From Haematobia irritans (Eukaryota > Arthropoda > Insecta > Diptera > Muscidae), in contig NC_134397.1 in NCBI RefSeq assembly GCF_050003625.1, forward strand, positions 277,878,070 through 277,942,069: 64,000 nucleotides of DNA, read 5' to 3'. The position numbers and the translations under genes are program-made. Of the stretch, positions 1-12,700 are shown in pieces. Every line of letters begins with the position of its first letter. The stretch's first letter is position 1. A model generated the notes under the pieces. That model was not told where the DNA came from. It saw nothing but the letters and a program-made list of their open reading frames with translations, and ran no database searches.

Positions 1-170
1 TGTAAAAATTTAGTTTTTCTTTTTTATGCATAGCGCTTAGTTAGTGTAAATGATTAGTAAAAAATATGAATTTTCTATACAATATTCTTCTTGAACGTAA
101 AACATGTAAACAAAAACTAAATGTGGCATTTATATCCACATTTAGAATAGAACAATGATCTATTCATAGT

Positions 171-701
171 TCAGAAGCGTTTCTTCTGCACGGGTTTGGG
201 TTTATTGTGTTGCATATTAGCACATTTGGGTATATGGCGTTCTGCAGCAGATTCGTTGAAACGGCGATTGCAATGTGGGCATTGAATGTAATCGGGATTC
301 TCCGATGGAGGGGGTGGTGGCAGATCACTCAATTTTCCACCTTTGGCCAAATATGCCTGCACCTTTTTTGCTTCACGTATGGCATTTATGAATTCTTCGT
401 GTTTTTTTCGCCAATTACTTTTCTTAGAAGAATCCGTCGTTTGGGTAGGTTTGACAGCAGCAATAGCTGGTGATACTTTAGGAGCTGTAGAAGTTTTACC
501 CTTCTTGGCCACATATTTTTCCGCCTCAGTACCTTTGACTCTGTGTTTGGATGCATCGAATATTTTACGTTTTTTCGTTGTCATTTTACCGCACACATCT
601 TCATGTTTCTGTAAGCGATCTTCGTTAAAGTTCCTCTGACAATAGTGGCAAGTTGCCATTCCAGGTGGTGGAGTTTTTATACGAGGAGGAGGTTTTACAG
701 C
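171..701 (-). CDS. ZC2HC1C: ZC2HC1C-like gene, terminal coding exon (both zinc fingers)
   Basis: The exon starts after a CCAATTTTAG acceptor (AG at 703-702) and opens with AVKPPPRIKTPPPG, a proline-rich stretch in phase with MATCHYC. It contains both C2HC fingers and ends KPVQKKRF-stop at 171. The internal ATG at 659 is not the gene start, because the upstream exons are in frame. The downstream 3'UTR to base 1 shows no clear AATAAA, so the poly(A) site is probably outside the window. Confidence 0.88.
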   Translation of the reverse strand, partial: AVKPPPRIKTPPPGMATCHYCQRNFNEDRLQKHEDVCGKMTTKKRKIFDASKHRVKGTEAEKYVAKKGKTSTAPKVSPAIAAVKPTQTTDSSKKSNWRKKHEEFINAIREAKKVQAYLAKGGKLSDLPPPPPSENPDYIQCPHCNRRFNESAAERHIPKCANMQHNKPKPVQKKRF

Positions 702-3700
702 CTAAAATTGGAGTGAGGATAGGAAATTAGAGATTTTCTTAGGGGTAGCAGTATTTTACTAACCATAACAAATGTGGCTGGTTTTCCATTAACGGCTTTT
801 GTAGTGGTCTAGAAAAAAAAGAAAGTTTTTATTATTATTTTACGTAGCCAATTTTTCAAAATTCTTAAAAATTATAAAACCCACAAATATTTTGCTCAAC
901 ATGTTTGCAAACACTTCAGTTTTTTTCGTACGAGTGTATTGTAAATTCACAAATATTTGATATCAAATATATATTTGTTTACACACTAAAATAAATTTGT
1001 TGATAGACACAGCAGAGAATATTGTTTAAACTGAAAAGACGCAGTCATGCTTGGTCTTTTGGCTTGAATTTGTAATGAATAAATAAAATAACAAAGGCTG
1101 TTGGTTTTAATGTCTCAAAGAAAGACGTAGGATTTGTTGAAAAAAAAACCTACAACCAGGTATTCGGAACATCTATTTGTGAACCTAAAATACCTCTAGA
1201 TTTGGAAATTCCTTGTCGGAAATGGATATTTAGATATGTTACAAAACGAACGACAAACTTATTTTACCCCTATCACCATTCTATGGTGGTAAAAAAGGAA
1301 ACAAACTTTACAATTTTAACAACTATCACCAATTTTCCTTTCTTCAGTAGATTTATTTGAAGTTTTAGAATATCTCACTGCTTTGTCTGCCAGAATTTTT
1401 TGTTGAGTTGTATGACTACGTATATTTTTTCTTACCTTAGGATTCTTTGTTGACGAAGGGCTCGCAGTTGTTTTTGACGGCGATTTTGTTGATCCATTTG
1501 TTATGGTTGACGTTCGTGACATCGTTGATGTTCGACTCGCACTACTTGGTGTTCTCGGTTGAGCTGTCGTTCTGGGCGCTGTGATACTTGGCGATTTTTT
1601 TGTTATCACTGGATTGAGTCGAATACCATTCGTAGAGGTTGGCGATTTTTTACCCATTGTTATCGTTGTGTCCATAATATCTTTACGTATGCCATTCGTA
1701 CTTCTGCTATTATTGTTATTATCACTTACAATTGGACCCATGACTCGTGTATTATCCAAACTTAGTGATGAAAATTCTTTGGGGAATGTTTCACTCTCTA
1801 AATTATCAACCTCATCCAAATCTTCACCGAATAAGTTACCGTTCGATGAAAATGTATTTGGATGTGAATGGGAATTTTTCATGGTCGTCGAAGTTTGTTT
1901 TGTGTTAATAACTGTTCGCCGGGATGTGGTCATGGTGTTTGTTCCTCCAGGAAAACGTTTCACCGATCCATTCTGTTGCGTTGTAGTTCTAGTCATGGTG
2001 GACGTAGTAGAGGCAATAGGTTTTAACGGGTGACTACGATCAATGCCAACGCCACGACGCTGTTCAAACATTTGGCGAACCTGAAAAAAATTTTAAATGA
2101 TTTTTTGTTTTTTCAAAACAATAGATTTTTAAAAATATATATTTATGTCGAGTAGAAATCTGTACTAATCGTTAGTTATTGCAATATATCATTATTATTT
2201 CCAAATCTTTTCCAACAAACATTCCAAAAGGAATTCTCACGAGATTCACAAAACGGCAACAAAGAAGTTTTAATGTAAAGGAAACAGAAGGCTTCTCTTA
2301 AAATAGTAAAGGATTTAAATTGCTTAAGTAAATGGAAATAAATAATTTACATTGTAGTTTATGTTATCAGACGAATTTCGCGCCGATTACTGTGTGACTT
2401 GGCATTAATTTCCAACCAGGTGGAATAAGTAATCTTGGAGATGCAAACTACTATTTGGGTCTCGACGTTTTTAAAGACAGGAATTCGAAATGCAAAAGCC
2501 AACGAAAATACATTTCTGTTATGCTTAAAGAATACGAAATGGAAAAGGCAAAATAATCGAAATTTCCTTTAGATTCCGGTTACGGGAAATTGGAGTGTAA
2601 TCTTTTTGTGGACAACACCAAATAACAACAATTGACGGGGTCGTTTTATATCTCAGTGTTTATTCAATGCTTATCATTGCTGCGAGTGTTTCTATAGAAA
2701 GAAAAGTGAACTGTCCTACTAAGGAAGATTGAGTAGAGTTGAAGTGGTTCCTGATGTATCTTAAGGCGCACAATTAACCCCCTTTCTAAAGCGAAGCAAC
2801 AACAATTCTGGGGATAATACATTGACTGGATATGCGAATTGGGCTGAGGACAAGGTTGATAGGAAGTTAAATTTCGGATACGTGCTCCAAATGGTGGTTC
2901 AATAATCTGGGCATGCAGAAAACAAACATGCATCTCTTCTCTAAAAATGCTGAGTTGTTCTGTAAGAGCTTTTTGTGATTTCATCCATTTTTTTGTTCTA
3001 TGCTTTGGTACATCAGCTACTATCCACATCAAGAAAATCTGCGACTAGGATGGGATGTGTCCAGAGTGATATGGTGGTGAGTCGGGTAGGTTTAGCTGGA
3101 CAAGCCAAAAGGTGACGCGTGTCATATGGCCTTTGGTTGCAGATGGGACACACGTTAACTACAGTAGCTATTAATTGCTGACAGGTAGGAATTGTGGCGG
3201 CTGCGCTTGCATGATCTTAGTTGACCAAAACTAACCTGGTTTGCCACGAGAGGTTTCTTTCCTGCGGTGCTCCGAGAACAGGATTAACCCTGTAGCTTAT
3301 CATCGTCCGGTATGCTACCTCCTATAGAGGCTCTTTTTTGCAATGCTGGATCTCACGCTCTAGAAGATAAAGATCAATGCTAACATTCCTGATGGTTGCC
3401 TATCCACAATCTAGTAATTTGTATGGCGATACTGCTTTGAAAATATGCAATTGTGTCTTCGCACAGGGATGATCTTGGATAATAAAGGTGATTCAGAGGC
3501 GTACTGCGGAGACATCCTACCGCAGTTCTAAGGGCAGCGTTCGGACAGGTCTGTATATTATCATATCATATCGTATAATATAGGCTCTGTATAGTATAAA
3601 ATTTATAGGCCAATTGCTTGCGTACTTAAAGGGTGATACGGTCAAAATTTGGTCAAGGGAAAACGCGTGTAAATCGGTGAAATCGCTTATTTAAAAAATC

Positions 3701-6700
3701 AAATTAAATTTCTTTTTCAAGTTCAATTAGTATAAAATTCAGGAAAAATATTCAGTTAGGTTTTCGCTTTTCCAAATCCGAATTGCCGGGTCTCACGCTT
3801 GATACCTGCCACAGATTTTATACAGCCAACTTGTCCACCTTCTTCGCTGCAGAAAGCCAGTTTGCATTGAACTGCTGTTCGTCCTTAGCAGTTTTTTTGG
3901 TCTTCTTTAGGTAATGGCAAGATGCCAAATCCGGCCAAAACAGTACGGAACAATCGTGTTTCTTCAGGAAAGGCAGCAGACGTTTATTCAAACACTCTTT
4001 CACGTAAATTTCTTGGTTGACAGTCCCGGAAGCTATGAAAATGCTTCTTTTCAAGCCACAGGTACATATGGCTTGCCAAACCAGATATTTCTTTGCGAAC
4101 TTTGACAGTTTTATGTGCTTGAAAATATCTGCTACCTTTCTCCTTCCTTTTGCCGTATAAAACTCCTGTCCCGGAAGCTGCTTGTAGTCGGCTTTGACGT
4201 AGGTTTCGTCGTCCATTACCACGCAGTCAAACTTCGTCAGCATCGTCGTGTACAGCCTCCGGGATCGCGCTTTGGCCGTCGTATATTGTTTATCATCACG
4301 ATTTGGAGTCACTACCTTCTTGTAAGTCGATAGTCCGGCTCGTTTTTTGGCTCGATGCACGGTTGTAAACGATACACCCAGCTTATTTGCGGCATCTCGG
4401 AGAATGAGGTTAAGGTTTCGCTTGAAACTATCGGCAACTCTCTTTGTCGTCTCAGTGGCTTCCGGTTTTCGATTTCCCCCCGATCCAGACTTCCTGGCTG
4501 TCGACAAACGATCCCCAAACACTTTAATTACATTTGTAACGGTTGATTTGGCAACTTTTAGCAATTTTGCCAGCTTTGCGTGCGAGTAGCTCGGATTTTC
4601 GCGATGCGCGAGCAAAATTTTGATACGCTGCTCACTTGCTTGGACGGCATTTTGACAACTGAAGAGTGAATCAAAATAGGAGCAACATTCTACACACACA
4701 CACCTTCAAAATGAGGGGTGTTCAGGTTTTTTAAATGCAAAATTGAAAGAAATACGTCAAGTTTATATTGACCAAATTTTGACCGTATCACACTTTATGC
4801 CGTCCATGCAGCGTATAGTGTGGCTGAGGTGGCGGATATCTTCAAATTTCTGAAATAACTGTTAAGATCAGTAAGTAGATATTTAATCGATCACATATGT
4901 CATCAACAATGAAGCTGAGTTTATTTCCCTATCCGAAGCTCGAAATATCATACAAATCAGTCGAACATCACCAACTGTTTTATATGAAGGCAATCAAAGT
5001 TGCTTGAGGCTTATTAAAGAAGAAACACTCGTTACTAGAACGAAAAGCAAAAGTTCGTAAATAATTCCATGTTTTTCTTTCAATTATTATTCCCATTAAT
5101 TAATAATAATATCTCGTCTCATAGAATAGGGACTTAAAATTTCGAATTATATTAGGTACTTGTTTTTAATTTAATTTTACGTTTTGCGAAATCGTAAACA
5201 AGAACATGGGGCTCCTCATTGTAAAAGATCATATCACCACGAAAAATGTTTAATGAATTTACAGCCCGAGAGATTCGATCGACTTTGCATAATGTCCGTT
5301 ACAATTTCGGTTTGATATATTCACTTAGTTATTATTGACTTTCTATTTTATTATATTATCAACTCAAGAAAATTTTGTTTTCTCATTCCCAAATAAGATT
5401 TCACGCTGTTGAATTTGAGTTGGTCCTTAATATTTTAATTCAACTTATAGAAAAGAATCGAATATATAACACTTACCTTTCCATTACCAATGGCATTTTT
5501 GGAGGCTATCGGTGATGTTTCACTAATTCCGTCACCTGCTGTTAAAGCCAATTTCTTCTGTTCACGTTCCAATAACTGTTTTCTCTGGAACCTCATCTGG
5601 AAGATTAAAAGACAAGAGAAAAACCGCAATGAATTTCTTTCGAATAACACCAATCACCGACGAAAAACCTATTCGAACTGAAACAATTAACAGTTTGTTA
5701 GTTTCGCTAAATTAATTTCTTTAGACGGCGCACACAATAGTGGTTGACACCAACGCCAAGCTAAATCAAGTCTTGTAATTATTGAACGCCCAATTTGTGT
5801 GAATGAAAGAGCGCCAATTAAAACCAGAAACTACAATAGAAGAACTTTATGTAGGGGTTATTGTCGTCGAGAATCGCATACACTAGCGTTCATATTACAA
5901 CAAACATTTGGAATATCGATTTCCGTTAGACTCGTTCAAGTCTGTATGATTTTAGTGGTATTTGCCGCGCTAGTGTGTATGGTAGCGCATATGGAAAAAT
6001 CTTAATCAACTCACATCTAATGATGAACTCAGTCTTTGTGGTGGCAAGTGACTCAGCGCCTCTATGAGACGTCTACCGGCCCACGATTCGTTTAACTTTA
6101 TGGGCACAACATTTTCTCTATAGAATTCATCGTTTGTTGGACGCTGCCGGGGCCGTAGTTGGAAGTCTTCGTACATAACGATGTGGTATTACTTTCCTCC
6201 TCCTACTTCTCCTCTTCTCAATAGCGATCAGATTTTTATTTGCGGTTGTGAGTGTGTGTGTCGAATTGTTTAACTAATTCGTTAATAATATTTATTTTAC
6301 AAAAATGGCAAGACAACTCGGAGTCTCATTAAATTTTAATAACTAATCAGAGTTCTATTTGCTCGGAAGTCTGTTGAGAGTTTTAGCGTTTGGACTTTGT
6401 GACGCTTAAGGTAAGACTGGTGACTGATAACTGCCTCGCAATGGAAAATAGAGAAACGTGTCTGCCATATGACTTTTGCCATAGACAAAAATAAACCTCA
6501 GGACACAATTTTTTTAGAGTCTGGCATGGGGGCGCGTGTGTTGTTTTTACCTTCCACTTGTAGTACATATCAATGGTTAATGTGATGGTCAGATAGAAGG
6601 ACATGTACCGCCACTCTTGCTACAAAACCCAACACCAAAAGACAACAAATGGAATGGACGGGGAGGCAAACTGTAAATGTTAATAACCGTTAGAAGTATT

Positions 6701-9700
6701 TTAATGTTAATCGCTATTTTACGATTACATACAAACATGTCTATGTGTCTAGACATTAGGGCGGCATTTTATTTTACAATTACACAAAAAAAAAAATTAA
6801 ATTAAAAAAATTTTTCTTATTATAAAATTGATTGAATTTAATCAATTAAAATATTAATTGGTGCAATTAATATTTTACAGCCATTTTCATGTAGCTCCGT
6901 TAGGCTCGAACTGCCAGTTAACCTCAAAGAAAATTTGCTAGTTCAATAAATGGAATTTCATACCCATATAACTACCCAACAAAAAAAGCGTCGCCAAAAA
7001 AGTAATGAAAATGTTCTTTTTGGATCCGGAAGTGGTGCAAAATTTACGCAGAAGCGATGAATTTAACATAGGCTTGTCATAGGACAGAAGTCCTCCATTT
7101 CAACAGCCGGTGCACTGAATTTGTATCACTTCTTTAGGTGTGATCCGAATTCAATGTTTTGGATGTAAATTAAAAAATTCTTTGATATTTTGTCAAATAA
7201 ACAATTTGTATAATTTTTAATGGATTGTAACGCTTGTTTGAAACGTTTGACCTCAAATATTTTCAAAAATTCACAATTTTGGATTTAGCATTTTTTCGAC
7301 AAAATTTAAATAATTTGTATCATTTTATGAATTCTTAAACTGTTTTTAACCAATTTGAAATAAGAAAGTTAAAATTACCCATTAAAAATATGAAAAAAAG
7401 CATGTTATAAAAAATTGAATGAAAAGAACATCCTGTGTAAAGAACATCATTGGGAATACATCGGGAAGTGCTTTTAAAGTTGTGCCTTTGGAAGAACTTT
7501 CAAAGTTTTTTGCTGGGTATGTATACTAAAAATATTCTACAGCCACTTCTAGAAAATTACGAATTTTTGAAAGTATCAAATTATCAAGGTAACGGCTGTT
7601 AAAATGGTCGACACGCGGCCTATAACAAGTCCATGTTAAATTACTTCTGCGCCAATTTTGCCCCCACTATCGGATCAAAACAGAACGTATTCTTGCTTGT
7701 TATTGGTCTCACCACATTCTACACCTCTCAAAAAGTTAATTGTTCTGACCCACACTTCTTACGGACTTCTGATCGAAAAATGTAAACAATGCATTGTATT
7801 TGCAGACAGAAACTATAAACTTACGGCGATTTCGATTAGGAAAAAAGGTGCAACATTCTCGAAATTGATTGCAAAATATAAAAGACACTATCATAGGGCG
7901 TTTCGCAAAAAAATATTTTGCCTTCGTGTTATACTATTTTCGCCCAAATGATAGTGTCATTCCAAAGTTATTGTAAATTCATAATATTGTGAGGGATACA
8001 GGATCCAAAATCTATGACAGTGTCCTGCAATCAAATTGGAGAATATTGCACCTTTTTCCCAATCGAAATCGCCATAATACACACAAAAAAAATTTTTTCT
8101 GGTTCAATCGCGAAATTAATTGATCCAATTAATTTTTTAATTGAAATGTCTTCAATCACAGAAATGATAGTATCAATTAAAAAATTAATTGAAGGTCAAT
8201 TGAAAAATTAATTGATCCAATTAAAAAAATTAATTGATCCAATTAAAAAATTAATTGATACTATTAATTTTTGTGATTGATTTTTGTTTCAATTAAAAAA
8301 TTTGTTGAATCAATTAAATTTTTAATTGAATATTTTTTAAAACTCAATTAAAATTTTAATTGGAAAAATTTTCGTGAAATTTTTTTCTGATATAGCTCGC
8401 ATATACATACAAATACACTGAAAGAAAAGTTTTCTTTTCAGAGGGACGAAAATTTAGACAAACGAAGTTTTCATTTGACGCAACAAAATTGTATTCAAAA
8501 GCAAAAAAAAACAGATTCGAGACAATCGTTGCAATGCTTATTCGGGTTTGATTGTTCTTAATTGCCGAGGAAAAATTCGTTTGTCTTGAATTTCGTTCTT
8601 GAGTGGGATATTTTTTCTTTGGGCCCCAATTTCTGGTATTTTTCATATATTCCCTGAAATCGGAGAAGATATAACTCCCATTTATAAAAAACTGCATTTT
8701 AGGAAATGTGATGACCAATGTGTGTTGGTCTATAGAATGGTTTAGGGTATTATGTAGTCAGCCTGCCCTATTTTAAACTTTTCTTACTGCATTTTAAATA
8801 CACAAAAAAAAATAAAGAGTTTTATGGGAAAAAATTAACCACTTCGAAGAGAAATTGTACTCCATTTTTTTAAAATTTCCACTATGTGCTGTTAAAGGAA
8901 GGAAAATGTAATGACGAAAAGTTTTAATTTAGTTTACATTGAATATATTTATAAAGCCATTGCATTTTTAATAAACATTATGAGACATCCTTGGGAAAAG
9001 GAAAATTGCATTGGGCTCTGGTAAATTTCATAAAAGATAATAAAAATAATAAAAAAATTAAACTAAAACCAAATATTTTTTCCCATGAAAATAAGTTAAA
9101 TTTTGCATAAGTTTAACAATTAAGTTATTTTTCTGTGAACAATTGCACCAACATATACAACTTCTATATTTAAAGTCTAGAATACACGGCCAACCTAATG
9201 TATATGTATATCCTAATGGATTGACTCATGTGGATATGTATAAATGTAAACATGCATTTTTACATGGAAGTTAACAAAACAAAAAAAAACCTATAGTGAG
9301 TTTGTAAGTTAGTATGTGTGCGTGAAAATGAAAATTCTTCGATACCAAAGTTCATGTGTCCTTATGTGGGGTTATTTTGTATTCACAGTGCATGAGTTGG
9401 TGTTGTTGTATTATTATCATTTCTCCAAGAGTTTAAGCAAACACAACCTCACGTTATTATGCATAAACCAAAGCACTTCAATTGCTTCAATGTTTTTTTC
9501 TGCACAATACAAAAGTTGGGATTATTAATAAAAGTGGAGTGTAATTATGACGTTGTTCAAAGGTTTATTGTACTTTAGTTTTGGCCAACAATCAAGGAAG
9601 GAAGGAAATTCTTTTTATTCCCTTATATTACATGATTTTGGGAAACAATTTAAAGAGTAATAATGAATACCACAGTGAGTGTGTCAGTGTGTTCGAGTAT

Positions 9701-12700
9701 AACAAAGCTCTAAAGTTTCAATAAAGTTTTTCTGCATAATTTTGATATCCTGAATCGAAACATGTGATAGACGAATTCAAGCTCGAGATTATTTTAGGTT
9801 TTTCTGAGAAAGTCATGGAGAAAAAAAGATTTGCCAAACAATCATACATTTTATTATACCGTGGAGGATTTTGAATGTTTTCTGCTTCGTTAGGACCCGG
9901 GACCCTAGAAAAAAAGTCTCATCAGTTACAAATAGAAAGAAAGCGGTCCTCTTTGATAAGAATGAAGTTCACCAATGGGATAACGCGCCGTCATTATACT
10001 TCACCTAAACTAACCTACAGCAGTCGTTCTTATCCTGAATTATTTATTTATGCCAGTGTTGGGCGTTATTCAATAAATTTTTATTCAAATAATAAATAAC
10101 AAATAATTTTTTATTCGTTATTTTTCATTTGGAATTTTTTGAAATCAAATTTCAATTGTTATCTGTCACAAATAATTATTCGTCATTCGTTAGTTGTTAT
10201 TTGTCATACAAATAATAATTTTTATGAATCAAAAAAAAAAAAATAATAAATAAATAAATTGAATTTATTGAATTCTTCTGATAAAATAATCTTTTTTTGA
10301 GGAGCGATAATTGTCTTTATAACTAGGAATGGAACCGGAAGGTACAACATCCAAAAATAGTGATTCAAGTGAATCTGGTTTTTCCATTTTTGATGGAAAA
10401 TTCTACAGAATTTTAGAAGACGGAGTAAAGAATATCAGTGCTGTGTGCGTGAAATGTGAGCCTGATTTTGTTAAGATAAAAGGAGAGAAAAATTCAACAT
10501 CAAACTTCATATCTCACCTTAAGAGGCGACATGGTAAGGATTCGTTTGAAGAGTACCAGAGCTAAAGGGTGATTCTTTTGAGGTTAGGATTTTCATGCAT
10601 TAGTATTTGACAGATCACGTGGGATTTCAGACATGGTGTCAAAGAGAAAGATGCTCAGTATGCTTTGACATTTCATCATGAATAGACTTACGATCTGCCA
10701 CAACGTCGAATTTTCAGTGAATGGGCCCTAGAAAAGTTGGCAGAAAATCCGCTTTTTTATCGACAAATTTTGTTCAGCGATGAGGCTCATTTCTGGTTGA
10801 ATGGCTACGTAAATATGCAAAATTGCCGCATTTGGAGTGAAGAGCAACCAGAAGCCGTTCAAGAACTGCCCATGCATCCCGAAAAATGCACTGTTTGGTG
10901 TGGTTTGTACGCTGGTGGAATCATTGGACCGTATTTTTTCAAAGATGCTGTTGGACGCAACGTTACGGTGAATGGCGATCGCTATCGTTCGATGCTAACA
11001 AACTTTTTGTTGCCAAAAATGGAAGAACTGAACTTGGTTGACATGTGGTTTCAACAAGATGGCGCTACATGCCACACAGCTCGCGATTCTATGGCCATTT
11101 TGAGGGAAAACTTCGGAGAACAATTCATCTCAAGAAATGGACCGGTAAGTTGGCCACCAAGATCATGCGATTTGACGCCTTTAGACTATTTTTTGTGGGG
11201 CTACGTCAAGTCTAAAGTCTACAGAAATAAGCCAGCAACTATTCCAGCTTTGGAAGACAACATTTCCGAAGAAATTCGGGCTATTCCGGCCGAAATGCTC
11301 GAAAAAGTTGCCCAAAATTGGACTTTCCGAATGGACCACCTAAGACGCAGCCGCGGTCAACATTTAAATGAAATTATCTTCAAAAAGTAAATGTCATGGA
11401 CCAATCTAACGTTTCAAATAAAGAACCGATGAGATTTTGCAAATTTTATGCGTTTTTTTTTTTAAAAAGTTATCAAGCTCTTAACAAATCACCCTTTATA
11501 AACGCCTAAAACGTTCTCAAGCGAAGGAGGTAATGAGAAACAAGTGTGCAAGAGACAAACAAGGGAAGCATCTGAGTCTCTTCGAATTGAACGAAGTGGT
11601 TACAAAATTTGTAATTGATTCATTGGTGCCTCGAGTAGTAGAAAATCAATACTTCAAAAAAAATATGTGAAGGATGTACCTCAGGACAAATAATTTCAAG
11701 GCGCCGTGAAATAGATAAAAAAAATCAGAGCCATGTGGTGGAAACTAAGCTAAAACTTAAAGAGAGCAAGTTTGTTTGTACAACTCCATAAATGCATCGG
11801 TGGAAAATAGAGAAAGCGTAGAAGAAGACAAGCCTCTTGACAATAAATACAACTTTTTTGATTTCTTATCAAGTACTACAGACATATTATCACCTCCTAA
11901 TGCTGACCTCGAGGTAAAACGTGCTAACTAGTATAAACTATAATTTTTCATAACTTATTTTTCATGTACACCTAGACCTCGCTTCGCGTCGCAGATACGT
12001 TCCAAAAAAACAAGACGCAAACTGAAACGAAGCAAAGTGAATTATGAGTTTCTATGGCAAATCATGCAAAGATTGGAGACAGATAACTACGATAACAACG
12101 CAACTTCGAAAATCTAACGACGCAAAGTGAAAACTAGTACTAATTCAGCAGCGACGCAACTTCGAAACAACGCAAAACGAAACGACGCAAAGCGAGGCCT
12201 ACGTGTACTCAATTTTCTAGCAGATAAGGATACAACAATGGAATGTCTGTCGAAATATACAGCTGTCAAAGAAACTTTTATAAAATTTAACACGCCGTTA
12301 CCTTCATCTGCTCCTGTATAGCGTTTATTTTCTTACGCTACTATGGTTAATTTACCACGATCACATAGACTATCGGACGAATTATTTGCAAAGCGTGTTG
12401 TGTTAAAATCTAACATGAGCAAAATGCGTTAAATTAACTTCGTTTTAAAATAGATTTACATTTTGACTTTGTTTTTTAATACATTTTTGAGAAAATTTTT
12501 TTTTTTTCACATACGTATATTATTTGAAATTTTATTTGAAACTTTCGAATAACAAATAAAAAGATAACAAATAAATTGAAGTTATTTGTTTTCACAAATA
12601 AACGAATAAAAAAATTATTTGTTATTCCAAATAAAAACTAAATCGAATTTATTCGTTATCTTTTTATTCGTTGTAAAAATGTTTAAATATCAAAGTGGTA

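Larger units (their letters stand above)
10054..12680 (+). mobile_element. hAT transposon relic interrupted by a rosa element
   Basis: The left tip CAGTGTTGGGC at 10,054 is typical of hAT termini. Next come subterminal repeats of TTATTTGTTATT/ATTCGTTATTT type at 10,070-10,210, mirrored at about 12,530-12,680. The transposase pieces in between are an N-terminal BED finger, a fragment on the far side of the rosa insertion and a C-terminal dimerisation piece. The catalytic middle is missing or unrecognisable. An ATTTATGC octamer precedes the left tip (10,046-10,053) and recurs at 12,725-12,732, but no matching right tip is seen there, so the right end is approximate. Confidence 0.62.

Noticed and set aside
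207..639. Plus-strand frames over the zinc-finger exon
   Set aside because: Shadows of the minus-strand ZC2HC1C-like exon.
1581..2033. 150-codon plus-strand frame over the large exon
   Set aside because: Antisense shadow; the minus strand has the family motif and consensus splice sites.
2664..3032. 122-codon minus-strand frame
   Set aside because: It is antisense to the plus-strand copia RT/RNase H remnant, whose motifs are recognisable.
5799..6005. 68-codon plus-strand frame with a hydrophobic tail
   Set aside because: No domain, start context or splice signal, and it lies in the probable intron next to the alternative start exon.
6360..6412. Plus-strand donor-like CTTAAG|GTAAGA suggesting a divergent first exon
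   Set aside because: Only a single splice-like string, with no acceptor partner or coding frame found downstream.
12127..12321. Independent 64-codon gene
   Set aside because: Its C-terminal part is the hAT dimerisation motif (KFNTPLPSSAPV); it is a transposase relic.
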